NCBI GenBank assembly: GCA_028819955.1
Contig: JAPPKP010000096.1
Coordinates: 1-19,116, forward strand
Direction of reading: 5' to 3'
DNA: 19,116 nt
Source of the DNA: Rhodospirillaceae bacterium
Lineage (GTDB): Bacteria; Pseudomonadota; Alphaproteobacteria; UBA828
Part shown: positions 1 to 7,145 of the stretch, piece after piece
Layout: every line of letters starts with the position of its first letter
Position numbering within the stretch: position 1 is the first letter of the stretch
The notes under the pieces: generated by a model
What the model saw: only the letters and a program-made list of their open reading frames with translations
Told to the model about the DNA's origin: nothing
The model's database searches: none
Translations under genes and position numbers: made by a program

Positions 1-227
1 TCACCTTCATCTTCGCCTGGAACGAGTTCGTCTTCGCGCTGATCCTGACCCGCACGGAGGTGCTTACCTTCCCCGTGCTGGTCACCCACTACTACGGCGC
101 CCAGTCCACCTTCTGGTCGAAGATCGCGGCGCTATCGGTGCTCGGCACGCTTCCGGTGTTCTTCGCAGTGGCGACGCTGCAGCGCTTCCTGGTGCGCGGC
201 ATCACCATGGGCGCGGTCAAGGGCTAG
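1..227 (+). CDS. Carbohydrate (CUT1/MalG-type) ABC transporter permease, C-terminal end only
   Basis: The reading frame is open from the window edge to a TAG at 225-227, giving about 74 codons. It carries the typical C-terminus of a MalG/UgpE-like inner-membrane permease: an aromatic membrane segment with the motif FAWNEFVFALILT, then a second hydrophobic segment (LPVFFAVATLQRFLV) and the characteristic last residues GITMGAVKG. The EAA loop that contacts the ATPase lies upstream, outside the window. The gene ends 10 bases before the ATPase start, so the two are surely one operon. The exact sugar or polyol substrate cannot be read from this end. Confidence 0.9.
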   Translation, partial: TFIFAWNEFVFALILTRTEVLTFPVLVTHYYGAQSTFWSKIAALSVLGTLPVFFAVATLQRFLVRGITMGAVKG

Positions 228-237
228 GAGAAGCGCG

Positions 238-1335
238 ATGGCCGGAGTCAAGCTGCGCGGCGTGCACAAGCGTTTCGGCAAGGTCCATGCCGTGCGCGGG
301 GTGGACATCGAGATTCCAGACCGCGCGTTCACCGTGCTGGTGGGACCCTCCGGCTGCGGCAAGAGCACGCTGCTCCGCATGATCGCGGGGCTCGAGGAGT
401 TGACCGAGGGCACGGTGGAGATCGAAGGCGCGGTGGTCAACGATGTCCGGCCCAAGGACCGGGACGTTGCGATGGTGTTCCAGAATTACGCGCTCTACCC
501 GCACATGTCGGTGTTCGAGAACGTGGCCTTCGGGCTCAGGATGCGGAACGCGCCCAATGCCGAGATCCGCCCGCGGGTGGAGCGGGCAGCGGCCATGCTG
601 GGCATCGCGGACCTGCTCGACCGCCAGCCGCGCCAGCTCTCCGGCGGCCAGCGCCAGCGCGTCGCCATGGGCCGCGCCCTGGTGCGGGACGCGAAGCTCT
701 ATCTCTTCGACGAGCCGCTCAGCAACCTCGACGCCCAGCTGCGCGACGAGATGCGCACCGAGATCAAGCGGCTTCATCAGGAGATGCAGCGGACCATGAT
801 CTACGTCACCCACGACCAGGTGGAGGCGATGACCCTGGCCGACCGGATCGTGCTGTTGCGTGAGGGCGAAATCGAGCAGGAGGGGCCGCCGCTGGAACTA
901 TACGAGCGGCCGCAGACCCGCTTCGTCGCGGGCTTCATCGGCTCGCCGGCGATGAATTTCGCGCCGGCGCAGATCGAGGCGGCGGACGGTACGGTCGCGG
1001 TCCGGGCCGGAGACGATGCCTTCGCCTTGCCGCCGGAGCGGGCCGCGCGCCACGCGGGCGACGGCGGGCGCACGGTGCTGCTCGGGATCAGGCCCGAGCA
1101 CATGTACCGGGCCGAGGGCGAGGTGCCCCGACCCGATTGCGCGCGCCTCAAGACGACGGTCGAGATCGTCGAGCCCATGGGTGCCAACACCCTCGTCAAC
1201 TTCCACCTGGGCGAGACGTCGATGCTCGTGCGGCTCGACGGTTCGGCCGCCGAGCAGCCGGGAACCTCTCTTGCGCTTGACGTGGACATGAGCCGGGCCG
1301 TTCTCGTCGATCCCGAGAGCGAGCGAGTGATCTGA
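238..1335 (+). CDS. ABC transporter ATP-binding protein, UgpC/MalK/MsmK type
   Basis: This 365-residue ATPase energises a CUT1 sugar or glycerol-phosphate importer at the cytoplasmic face of the membrane. Visible motifs are Walker A GPSGCGKST (36-44), Q-loop Gln82, signature LSGGQ (134-138), Walker B LYLFDEP (154-160), D-loop SNLD (162-165) and H-loop His192. Residues from about 235 onward form the extra C-terminal TOBE/OB regulatory domain, which marks the MalK/UgpC subfamily and explains the length. The ATG follows a GGAGAAG ribosome binding site overlapping the permease stop. The 3' end faces the DMT transporter gene 11 bases away. The substrate depends on upstream genes that are not visible. 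Confidence 0.95.
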   Translation: MAGVKLRGVHKRFGKVHAVRGVDIEIPDRAFTVLVGPSGCGKSTLLRMIAGLEELTEGTVEIEGAVVNDVRPKDRDVAMVFQNYALYPHMSVFENVAFGLRMRNAPNAEIRPRVERAAAMLGIADLLDRQPRQLSGGQRQRVAMGRALVRDAKLYLFDEPLSNLDAQLRDEMRTEIKRLHQEMQRTMIYVTHDQVEAMTLADRIVLLREGEIEQEGPPLELYERPQTRFVAGFIGSPAMNFAPAQIEAADGTVAVRAGDDAFALPPERAARHAGDGGRTVLLGIRPEHMYRAEGEVPRPDCARLKTTVEIVEPMGANTLVNFHLGETSMLVRLDGSAAEQPGTSLALDVDMSRAVLVDPESERVI

Positions 1336-1346
1336 ATAAGCGTGAG

Positions 1347-2219
1347 TCAGCCGGTCACTGACAGTGTGCCGATTCCTGCGATGACGATGGCGACGCCCAG
1401 CCACTGCAGCGGCACCACCGGCTCGCGCAGGAATATTCGCGCCAGCAGTATCGTCACCACCGAGTAGGCGGAGCTGGTGACGATCGCGAACTCGCCGTTT
1501 TCCAGCGCAAGCCCAGCATAAACGAACACGAAGGCGAGTGTGTCCAACAAGGCGAGGAGGACAATCAGAGGCCACGACGTGAACGGCAAGCGCGGGACCC
1601 GGCGCGCGGCGAGAAAAACGAGGCCCATTATCGCGGCGCCGACCAAGCGTTGCGCGAGCAAGGTCTGCGTGAGCCCGTAGCGCTCGATGGCGTGATCGGC
1701 TGAGATCAACGCGACGGCGAAGAAAAACGCCGAGCCGATCGCCATTAGCACCGCACGGCGCCGCACTGCCGGTGCGTATTCCGGCTTATCGTCCTTGATG
1801 CGGGAAACAGCTCGCGCCACCAGCCAGACCCCGCCGAGCGTGGCCGCCATCGCGACCCAATGGATCGGCTCCGGCCGGGCGCCGAAGACGACCGTGATTG
1901 GCACGGCTATCGCCGGGTTGCTCGCGGCAATGGGCGAACTAAGCGAGACCGGGCCTTGGGTGAGCGCCTCGAACAGCAGGAGCGTCGCCAGCAGGGAGGC
2001 AACGCCGTTGAGCACCAGCAGCCAGAGGCCGGAGGGCTCCCAGACGAATGTCGCGCCACTGACCAGGGCATAGAGCCCAATCGCGACGCTGCCCACCAGC
2101 ATGATGCCGAACAGCCCCTGTGGGACGCCGACGGCGCGGCCGACGAAGCGAGCAGTGAAGTCGCCGACGCCCCAGCTCCCGGCAGCAGCCGCGCCGAACA
2201 GCGCCGACCCGACGATCAT
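1347..2219 (-). CDS. DMT-superfamily (EamA) transporter
   Basis: This 290-residue, very hydrophobic protein has about ten predicted membrane segments arranged as two EamA repeats (roughly 4-135 and 150-288), the standard drug/metabolite transporter layout. Family-like features are the SPIAASNPAIAVPI segment at the end of the first repeat and the LALENGEFAIVTSSAYSVV segment in the second. EamA proteins commonly export amino acids, metabolites or drugs, but the substrate cannot be deduced. The gene lies 61 bases downstream of the cysteine hydrolase on the same strand, so the pair is probably co-transcribed and might move that enzyme's substrate or product. The ATG start is preceded only by a weak GCCGGG-like ribosome binding site. 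Confidence 0.88.
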   Translation of the reverse strand: MIVGSALFGAAAAGSWGVGDFTARFVGRAVGVPQGLFGIMLVGSVAIGLYALVSGATFVWEPSGLWLLVLNGVASLLATLLLFEALTQGPVSLSSPIAASNPAIAVPITVVFGARPEPIHWVAMAATLGGVWLVARAVSRIKDDKPEYAPAVRRRAVLMAIGSAFFFAVALISADHAIERYGLTQTLLAQRLVGAAIMGLVFLAARRVPRLPFTSWPLIVLLALLDTLAFVFVYAGLALENGEFAIVTSSAYSVVTILLARIFLREPVVPLQWLGVAIVIAGIGTLSVTG

Positions 2220-2280
2220 GATTTGCCCGGCTCAACCACGAGGTCAGGTCAATTGCGGGCTTGCATCGCAGCGGTGGCGC

Positions 2281-2961
2281 TCAGGGCTCGCCGATTTCGC
2301 CCAGGATGTCTGCGGCCGGGATGACCCGCGCGTAGCCGCGCCGGAGCGTCTTGAGCTCCGCCTCGTGCAGGTCCCGGCTGTCGGTCGCGGTCACGTCGCT
2401 GCCGAAGATGACCTTGTAGTCGCGAAAGAAGGCGTCCCGCGCGGTTGCGCCGCAGCAGTAGTTGGTCATGCAGCCCGTGATGATCACCGTGTCCACGTCG
2501 CAGCCGCGCAGATAGGTATGCAGATCGGTGTCGAAGAAGGCGCTGTAGCGGTGCTTCTGGATCACCTTCTCGCCCGGCTCCGGCGCGATCTCGTGGTAGG
2601 TGGGCACGTCGTCTGCGCCGATCCGGAGCGCACCGTCCTTGATCGGCAGATTGAGCGGCACGTCCCACATCAGTCCCCTGTCCCGGCCCGTGGCGTCGTG
2701 GGCGTGCTCGGTGAAGATGACCGGGATGCCGAGGGTGCGGCAACGCTCGATCAGCGCCTTGACGCGGGGCAGGATCCGCAGGTTTTCCGGGGTCCACATG
2801 CGTGCGCCCTCTGCGACAAATCCCTCCTGAAGGTCGATCACCAGCAGCGCCGTCTTGCCCGGATCGATGGGAAAGTCGGGGTTTGACGACTCGTATTGGT
2901 CGGCCGCGCGCTCGAGAATTTCGGCCTCGCCCGGATACGCCCGATCGCCCCTGTCCGCCAT
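2281..2961 (-). CDS. Isochorismatase-fold cysteine hydrolase
   Basis: This 226-residue cytosolic enzyme belongs to the isochorismatase-like hydrolases, which cleave amide or ureido C-N bonds (N-carbamoylsarcosine, biuret, ureidoacrylate, nicotinamide) with an Asp-Lys-Cys triad. Asp43 is in LLVIDLQEGF, Lys136 in VIQKHRYSAF and the probable nucleophile Cys169 in TNYCCGATARDA, with the cis-peptide segment IITGC just before it. The C-terminal half (DYKVIFGSDVTATD) is also typical. The ATG is preceded by GGGAGG at good spacing. It is transcribed divergently from the DUF1989 gene and is followed by the EamA transporter. Nearby guanidino and urea-linked families make a ureido substrate plausible, but which one is unknown. 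Confidence 0.92.
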   Translation of the reverse strand: MADRGDRAYPGEAEILERAADQYESSNPDFPIDPGKTALLVIDLQEGFVAEGARMWTPENLRILPRVKALIERCRTLGIPVIFTEHAHDATGRDRGLMWDVPLNLPIKDGALRIGADDVPTYHEIAPEPGEKVIQKHRYSAFFDTDLHTYLRGCDVDTVIITGCMTNYCCGATARDAFFRDYKVIFGSDVTATDSRDLHEAELKTLRRGYARVIPAADILGEIGEP

Positions 2962-3217
2962 GGCGGCATCCTCCCTCCTCTACGCCCCTCCCGGCGACCG
3001 CCCGTTTGGGGCCGGCTCGTGCGCCAGACATCCGAGATTACCCCACACCACAGGCTTCGCGGATGCCCGAAGGCGGAATAATTCGGATGTTCTGGATACG
3101 CCAATTCGTCTTGAATAATAACTATCTTGCAAAATGCATCTGCAGACGGGCCGGAAAATACCGAGCGGGCGCTTGCGCTGCTGACCGCGCCCGACTGAGA
3201 AAACGAAGGAACCCGCC
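2962..3217. promoter_or_regulatory. Divergent intergenic region with an AT-rich core
   Basis: These 256 bases separate the cysteine hydrolase (-) from the DUF1989 gene (+), so both promoters should lie here. The stretch from about 3076 to 3140 is clearly richer in A and T than its surroundings. On the minus strand TTGGCG followed 18 bases later by TATTCC resembles a weak sigma-70 promoter for the cysteine hydrolase. I found no convincing -10/-35 pair on the plus strand, and no coding potential or tRNA-like structure. Confidence 0.35.
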
Positions 3218-3844
3218 ATGCCGAGCAGCACGCCTTCGAGCGATCCCCGCGATACGGTCATCCCTCCGAAATCGGGCGTGGCCCTGGTGATGCGCACGGG
3301 CGAGACGCTCCGGGTGACCGACCTCGAAGGGCGACAGGCCGCCGACTTCATCTGTTTCAACGAGCATGATCGCGCCGAGCGCTTTTCCCCCGCCAAGACC
3401 CGCCTCAACCACTTCACGACCCGGATCTCCACGGGCGACCGGTTGTTCTCCAACCGCAGCGAGGTGATGTTCACCATCGGGGCGGACTCGCGGGGTATCC
3501 ACGACCTGCTGCTCGCGTCGTGCAACCGATGGTTCTACGCGAACCTGTACGGGCTGACCGGCAGGAAGGGCTGCCTGGAGCTTCTGCGCGACGCGCTTGC
3601 GCCCTACGGGATCACCGAGGACGAGCTGCCCGACCCGTTCAACCTGTTCACGAAGACGCGCGTGGACGACACCGACAGGCTCTTGATCGAGCTGCCCGAA
3701 TCGACCGCCGGCGACTATGTGGAGCTGACCGCCGAGATGGACTGCCTGGTGGGAGTGACCTCCTGTCCCGACGAGGTCACCGATTGCAACGGCGGGCGTT
3801 CCACGCCGATCGGGCTCCAGATCGTGTCGCCCAGCACAGCGTAA
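3218..3844 (+). CDS. DUF1989 / urea carboxylase-associated family protein
   Basis: This 208-residue protein fits the DUF1989 family (urea amidolyase-associated proteins 1 and 2) over its whole length. Recognisable blocks are GRQAADFICFN (38-48), ERFSPAKTR (54-62), the HDLLLASCNRWFY segment (95-107) with Cys102, GCLELLRDALAPYG (118-131), DPFNLF (139-144), GDYVELTAEMDCLVGVTSC (165-183) and CNGGRSTPIGLQIV (190-203). Paired members of this family act as carboxyguanidine deiminase in the guanidine carboxylase pathway; other members sit beside urea carboxylase. Here it is a single copy without any carboxylase in view. The ATG is preceded by AACGAAGGAA. The next reading frame, a broken HpaB stub, starts 15 bases after its stop. 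Confidence 0.88.
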   Translation: MPSSTPSSDPRDTVIPPKSGVALVMRTGETLRVTDLEGRQAADFICFNEHDRAERFSPAKTRLNHFTTRISTGDRLFSNRSEVMFTIGADSRGIHDLLLASCNRWFYANLYGLTGRKGCLELLRDALAPYGITEDELPDPFNLFTKTRVDDTDRLLIELPESTAGDYVELTAEMDCLVGVTSCPDEVTDCNGGRSTPIGLQIVSPSTA

Positions 3845-3858
3845 GGGAGGCGGCGGTA

Positions 3859-3993
3859 ATGTCGGTCAAAGACGGCGCCACGCATCTCGCCAGACTGGAC
3901 CGGGACCGGTCGGTCTATCTGGACGGCAAGCTGGTCGCGCGGGTCGCCGAGCACCCTGCCTTCGCCAACTGCTGTATTTCGAACACGGGCTAA
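3859..3993 (+). pseudogene. Truncated 5' remnant of an HpaB-type flavin hydroxylase gene
   Basis: A good ribosome binding site (GGGAGG, 3845-3850) and an ATG open a frame of only 44 codons. Its product reads GATHLARLDRDRSVYLDGK followed by LVARVAEHPAFANC. This is the N-terminal signature of 4-hydroxyphenylacetate 3-hydroxylase-family proteins (G-x-x-[YL]-L-x-x-L-R-D-x-R-x-V-Y-x-x-G, then V-x-x-HPAF). The complete paralogue at 5456 shows the same pattern around residues 24-53. Similarity stops at about base 3973, and the frame ends at TAA 3991-3993, already overlapping the 3' end of the M24 gene. No other frame continues the hydroxylase, so a deletion or rearrangement removed about 90% of the gene. 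It cannot be functional as a hydroxylase. Confidence 0.75.
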
Positions 3994-5186
3994 TCCCAGA
4001 AGTACATGGGTGTGTTGGTGAGCATCTCGATGCCGTCTTCCTTGACGATGAAGTTCTGCTCGAAGCCCGCAGCCCCCACGCCCTTGCGCATGAGGAAGGC
4101 CTCGGAGCTGCACACCATGTTGGCCTCGATCACCTCGTCGTCGGTGCAGGTCTCTTCGCCATAGACTGGGCGTTCGAAATAGAGGCCGCAGCTGTGCCCG
4201 TAGAGCGGCCACTGCTCGCCGGCCTGGTCGGGATCGCCATGCGCCTCCTCGGTCAGCTTGTCGCCGATGCGCGCGAGCTCCTTGGCCGAGATGCCCGGCC
4301 TGAATGCCTCGATCACGCCTTCGACGATGCCGCCGCAGGCCTCGATAAGATCGCGCTGCGCGCTGGTCGGCCGGCCGCGCACGGTGGTCCGCCCGGGATC
4401 GAGCCAGTAGCCCTTGCACATCGGGCCCATTAGCCAGGCCCGCACCATGTCGCCCTCCTTGGGCGCGTCGACACTGGCGCCGGTCAACGGCTCCCGAGCG
4501 AAGTTGATCATCTCCCGGTCCACGCCGTGCGAGCAGCGAATGATCGTCGGCACACCGCCGCGTTCGACGACAATCTTGGCTGCCTCGCCGGCCGCTTCGC
4601 GCTCGGACTTGCCGGCGAGCAGTCCCTTCATCATGGCGTTCAGCCCGAGCGTCACGGTCTCGCCGCCTTCGCGGAATGCGTCGAGCTCCAGCGGACTCTT
4701 GATCAGGCGCGGCTTCTGAACCAGGTCGTCCTCGAAGACCCACTCGATATCGGGGGTCATCGACTCGAGCTGGCGCATGTACTTCACACCGAAGAAGTCG
4801 CTGCCGACGAGCGCCACGCGTCCCGAGACGCCGCGGCGGTTGAGCTCCTTGGCCACGCCCTCCACCGGATTCATGTGCCAATCCACCCGGTCGGTGGCGA
4901 GGTCTTCGGTGCGGGGCGACGGCTCGTCCATGTGAAGATGCGGCGTTTCGCCGGCTTGCATGATCACGGCGGCGTGCGCCCGCGCGCTCCATAGCGGAAC
5001 CTCGGGCTCGTGGCCGGAATGGCACGAGTACCAGTTGGTGAGATAGAGCACGTCGGCACAACGTTCGTGAGTGCTGGCGCTGCGGCTCCAGATCACGGCC
5101 ACGTCGTAGCCGCGCCCTTTCATCTCTTCTTCGACGTTTCTCCAGCGCTCTTCGAATTCCTCTTGCGGAAAATACAAGCCAACCAT
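3990..5186 (-). CDS. Creatinase/M24-fold family protein with an incomplete metal site
   Basis: This 398-residue protein has the pita-bread M24 architecture: an N-terminal creatinase domain (about 8-165) and a C-terminal catalytic fold (about 170-395). Matched against M24 aminopeptidases by eye, Asp263 (GYWLDPGRTT), His331 (YGHSCGL), Glu362 (CSSEAF) and Glu376 (GFEQNFIV) occupy metal-ligand positions. The first Asp, expected in GDxVxxD, is Trp251 (GDMVRAWLMG). A normal two-metal peptidase site is therefore unlikely. M24 relatives that are not peptidases include creatinase, which splits creatine to sarcosine and urea, and the DMSP lyase DddP. The guanidino-linked surroundings favour a creatinase-like hydrolase, but this is inference. 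Its 3' end overlaps the hydroxylase stub. Confidence 0.85.
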   Translation of the reverse strand: MVGLYFPQEEFEERWRNVEEEMKGRGYDVAVIWSRSASTHERCADVLYLTNWYSCHSGHEPEVPLWSARAHAAVIMQAGETPHLHMDEPSPRTEDLATDRVDWHMNPVEGVAKELNRRGVSGRVALVGSDFFGVKYMRQLESMTPDIEWVFEDDLVQKPRLIKSPLELDAFREGGETVTLGLNAMMKGLLAGKSEREAAGEAAKIVVERGGVPTIIRCSHGVDREMINFAREPLTGASVDAPKEGDMVRAWLMGPMCKGYWLDPGRTTVRGRPTSAQRDLIEACGGIVEGVIEAFRPGISAKELARIGDKLTEEAHGDPDQAGEQWPLYGHSCGLYFERPVYGEETCTDDEVIEANMVCSSEAFLMRKGVGAAGFEQNFIVKEDGIEMLTNTPMYFWD

Positions 5187-5455
5187 GGTTCATCCCCCTT
5201 CGCATCGCCGTTCGGCTTGGACTCTCGCTTGTGTCGCGGACAGGCCAAGTCCAAGCCATCCGTCGCCTCCTCCTGAATGAGGCGAACGGCCGAAAGTTGT
5301 TGAAGGATAACCCTGTCCCGGATCAGAGTCGCGTAAAGCGACGGCAGAGTTCCAAACTTGCTGAGTTATTCGGCAGGGGTGAGCCCTCTCCGACGGTTCA
5401 CCGACTTGATCGAGGGCACGCGTGACGGTCGCGCGCAACACAGGGAGGGCCGGCC
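5187..5455. promoter_or_regulatory. Divergent intergenic region between the M24 gene and the HpaB-type gene
   Basis: These 269 bases must hold the promoters of both flanking genes. They contain one conspicuous dyad (5214-5257, listed separately). I could not recognise a convincing sigma-70 or sigma-54 promoter pair. The reading frames crossing this stretch look like chance frames without family motifs. The HpaB-type gene has a clear ribosome binding site, GGGAGGG, at 5443-5449. Confidence 0.35.
5214..5257. repeat. 10-bp perfect inverted repeat upstream of the M24 gene
   Basis: GGCTTGGACT (5214-5223) is matched exactly by its reverse complement AGTCCAAGCC (5248-5257), with 24 bases between. 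It begins 28 bases upstream of the M24 start, so it would lie in that gene's leader or promoter. It could be an operator bound by a dimeric regulator or an RNA hairpin; the sequence alone does not decide. Confidence 0.5.
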
Positions 5456-6955
5456 ATGGCGACGGAAGTCGGACTGCACCAGGTAAAGGAGGTGCTGAAG
5501 ACGGGCTCCGAGCCTCATCTGATGACGGGTGAGCAGTACAAGGAAAGTCTGCGCGACGGCCGGCGCATCGTCGATGCGAATGGCCAGTCCATCGAGGATG
5601 TGACGGTCCACCCACAGCTCGCGCGCGCGGTGGACAACATCGCGGGCCTCTTCGACTTGCAGTTCGACCCGGACGTCCGGGACCGGCTCACCTATGTGGA
5701 GCCGGGCGACGGCGAGCGCTACGCCATCGGCTGGCAAGTGCCGACCGAAAAGGAGCACCTGCGTCGAAAGCACGAGGCGCTCCGTATCATGACGCTCAAG
5801 ACCCTCGGGATCTTCGGTCGTCCCCCCGACTACGGCTCCATGATGGCGCTCGGCTTCCTCGCCATTGCCGACAAGATCGAGCGGGAGAATCCCGAGTACG
5901 CGCAGAACGCGCGTGACTTCGTGGCGCTCAGCGGCGCGCACAACCTGATGAGCACCGATCTCATTCCGGACGTTCAGGCGGATCGGCGGATCCCGGCCGC
6001 CGAGAAGCCGGGGCGCCTGCGGGCCATCGAAGAGCGGCCCGACGGCATCGTGCTCTACGGTGCCAAGCCCTGCGGCAGCATCGGTGCGATCAGCCACTTC
6101 TTCACGCTGTCGACGGCGCTCAGCCCCGGTCTCGACGAGCCGGCCTGCATCTGGGCGGCGGTGCCCGCCAACATCGAGGGGCTGACGCTGCTCCTGCGTG
6201 AGCCGCTGACCGATCCCGATTGCGAGTGGGAGGATCACCCGCTCGACAGTCAGGGCGAGGAGATCGACAACCTCCTGATCTTCGACAACGTCTTCCTGCC
6301 GCGCGAGTACCTCGTCAGCTTCAAGAACAGGGAGCTGCTCGGGCTGTATCACGAAAGCTGTGCGATCGCGTTCTGGCATATCCTCGCGCGCCTCGCCGTG
6401 CGTGCCGAGATCTTCATCGGCGCGGCACAGACGATCGTCGACATTCTCGGCACCGGGAACATCCCGACAGTGCGTGAGGGCGTCAGCGAGATCATCAAGT
6501 ACGCGGCGATCCTGAAGGCGGGCATCGTCGCTTCCATCGACGAGGCCGAGGTCTGGAACGGGGTGACCGTGCCCAAGCTGGATTATGTGACGCCGGTTCG
6601 CCTCTATTCGATCGAGCAGTACCCCCGGATCATGCACCTGCTGCGCGACCTCTGCGGGCAGGGCATGGTCAGTCGCTGGCCCAAGGCGGCGTGGGAGCAC
6701 CCCGAAATCGGCAAGAAGCTCGAGGAGTTCATGCCGGGAACCGGCGTAAGCGCGCGCGAGAAGAACCGCGTCTTCAATTTCGTCTGGGATCTCGCCTGCA
6801 GCGGCCACGCGAGCCGGGTCGCGATGTTCGAGAACACCAACGCCACCCCCCGCGCGTTCGTCTCGGCGGAGCTCTATCAACACTACGACCGCGACGCCGC
6901 CTGCAAGTTCGTCCGCGAGTACTTGCGAATAAACCCGGAGCGCGTCGTGCCCTGA
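5456..6955 (+). CDS. HpaB-family (4-hydroxyphenylacetate 3-hydroxylase type) flavin monooxygenase
   Basis: This 499-residue protein spans the full family length. The N-terminal hydroxylase domain covers about 22-290 and the acyl-CoA-dehydrogenase-like helical domain about 295-495. Family landmarks are SLRDGRRIVDANGQ (31-44), FGRPPDY (120-126) with the Arg and Tyr used for substrate binding in characterised HpaB, IFDNVFLPREY (275-285), LGTGNIP (331-337) and DLACSGHASRVAMFEN (445-460). By eye, the catalytic His found after the DR-containing loop in HpaB is not conserved (STDLIPDVQADR, 166-177), so the substrate may not be a simple phenol. Such enzymes use FADH2 from a separate reductase, which is not seen here. 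It lies just upstream of the transporter genes in the same direction. Confidence 0.9.
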   Translation: MATEVGLHQVKEVLKTGSEPHLMTGEQYKESLRDGRRIVDANGQSIEDVTVHPQLARAVDNIAGLFDLQFDPDVRDRLTYVEPGDGERYAIGWQVPTEKEHLRRKHEALRIMTLKTLGIFGRPPDYGSMMALGFLAIADKIERENPEYAQNARDFVALSGAHNLMSTDLIPDVQADRRIPAAEKPGRLRAIEERPDGIVLYGAKPCGSIGAISHFFTLSTALSPGLDEPACIWAAVPANIEGLTLLLREPLTDPDCEWEDHPLDSQGEEIDNLLIFDNVFLPREYLVSFKNRELLGLYHESCAIAFWHILARLAVRAEIFIGAAQTIVDILGTGNIPTVREGVSEIIKYAAILKAGIVASIDEAEVWNGVTVPKLDYVTPVRLYSIEQYPRIMHLLRDLCGQGMVSRWPKAAWEHPEIGKKLEEFMPGTGVSAREKNRVFNFVWDLACSGHASRVAMFENTNATPRAFVSAELYQHYDRDAACKFVREYLRINPERVVP

Positions 6956-7145
6956 AGAGGGGACGGCAGCCGCGGCCTGGCATGACGAGAGCTGATGGTC
7001 AGCGAATTGCGCGGTCGTTGCTCATGCCACACAATGCGCCGTTGCGCGTCAGTCTCCGCGCGGAGCAGGCCACTACGGCGTGCGAAATCGAATGCCGCAC
7101 AGAATAAAGATAAGCGGCAGGAGACACTAACAGGGGGATCAAGCA
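6956..7145 (+). promoter_or_regulatory. Leader/promoter region of the transporter operon with two dyads
   Basis: These 190 bases lie between the HpaB-type gene and the first binding-protein gene. TGGCATGA (6978-6985) pairs with TCATGCCA (7022-7029) across 36 bases. CTCCGCGCGGAG (7054-7065) is a perfect 12-base palindrome. Either could be an operator or a leader hairpin. The stretch at 7105-7145 is relatively AT-rich and ends in a strong AGGGGG ribosome binding site (7132-7137), 8 bases before the ATG. I looked for guanidine riboswitch hallmarks and saw none. Confidence 0.35.

Noticed and set aside
1347..2219. Guanidinium exporter of the SMR type
   Set aside because: The protein is a 290-residue two-repeat EamA transporter, not a ~110-residue four-helix SMR protein.
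5366..6883. 500-codon minus-strand open frame opposite the HpaB-type gene
   Set aside because: It mirrors the codon pattern of the true gene on the other strand and shows no family motif.
6978..6993. Sigma-54-like promoter (TGGCATG with GC ten bases after the GG)
   Set aside because: The -24 half fits, but the -12 half reads GAGCT instead of TTGC, and the -24 half is also one arm of an inverted repeat, so the match is probably chance.
6956..7145. Possible guanidine riboswitch (ykkC, mini-ykkC or guanidine-III) ahead of the transporter
   Set aside because: I looked for the conserved ykkC blocks, paired ACGR hairpin loops and the guanidine-III core by eye and found none; the dyads present do not match. 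A covariance-model search would settle it.
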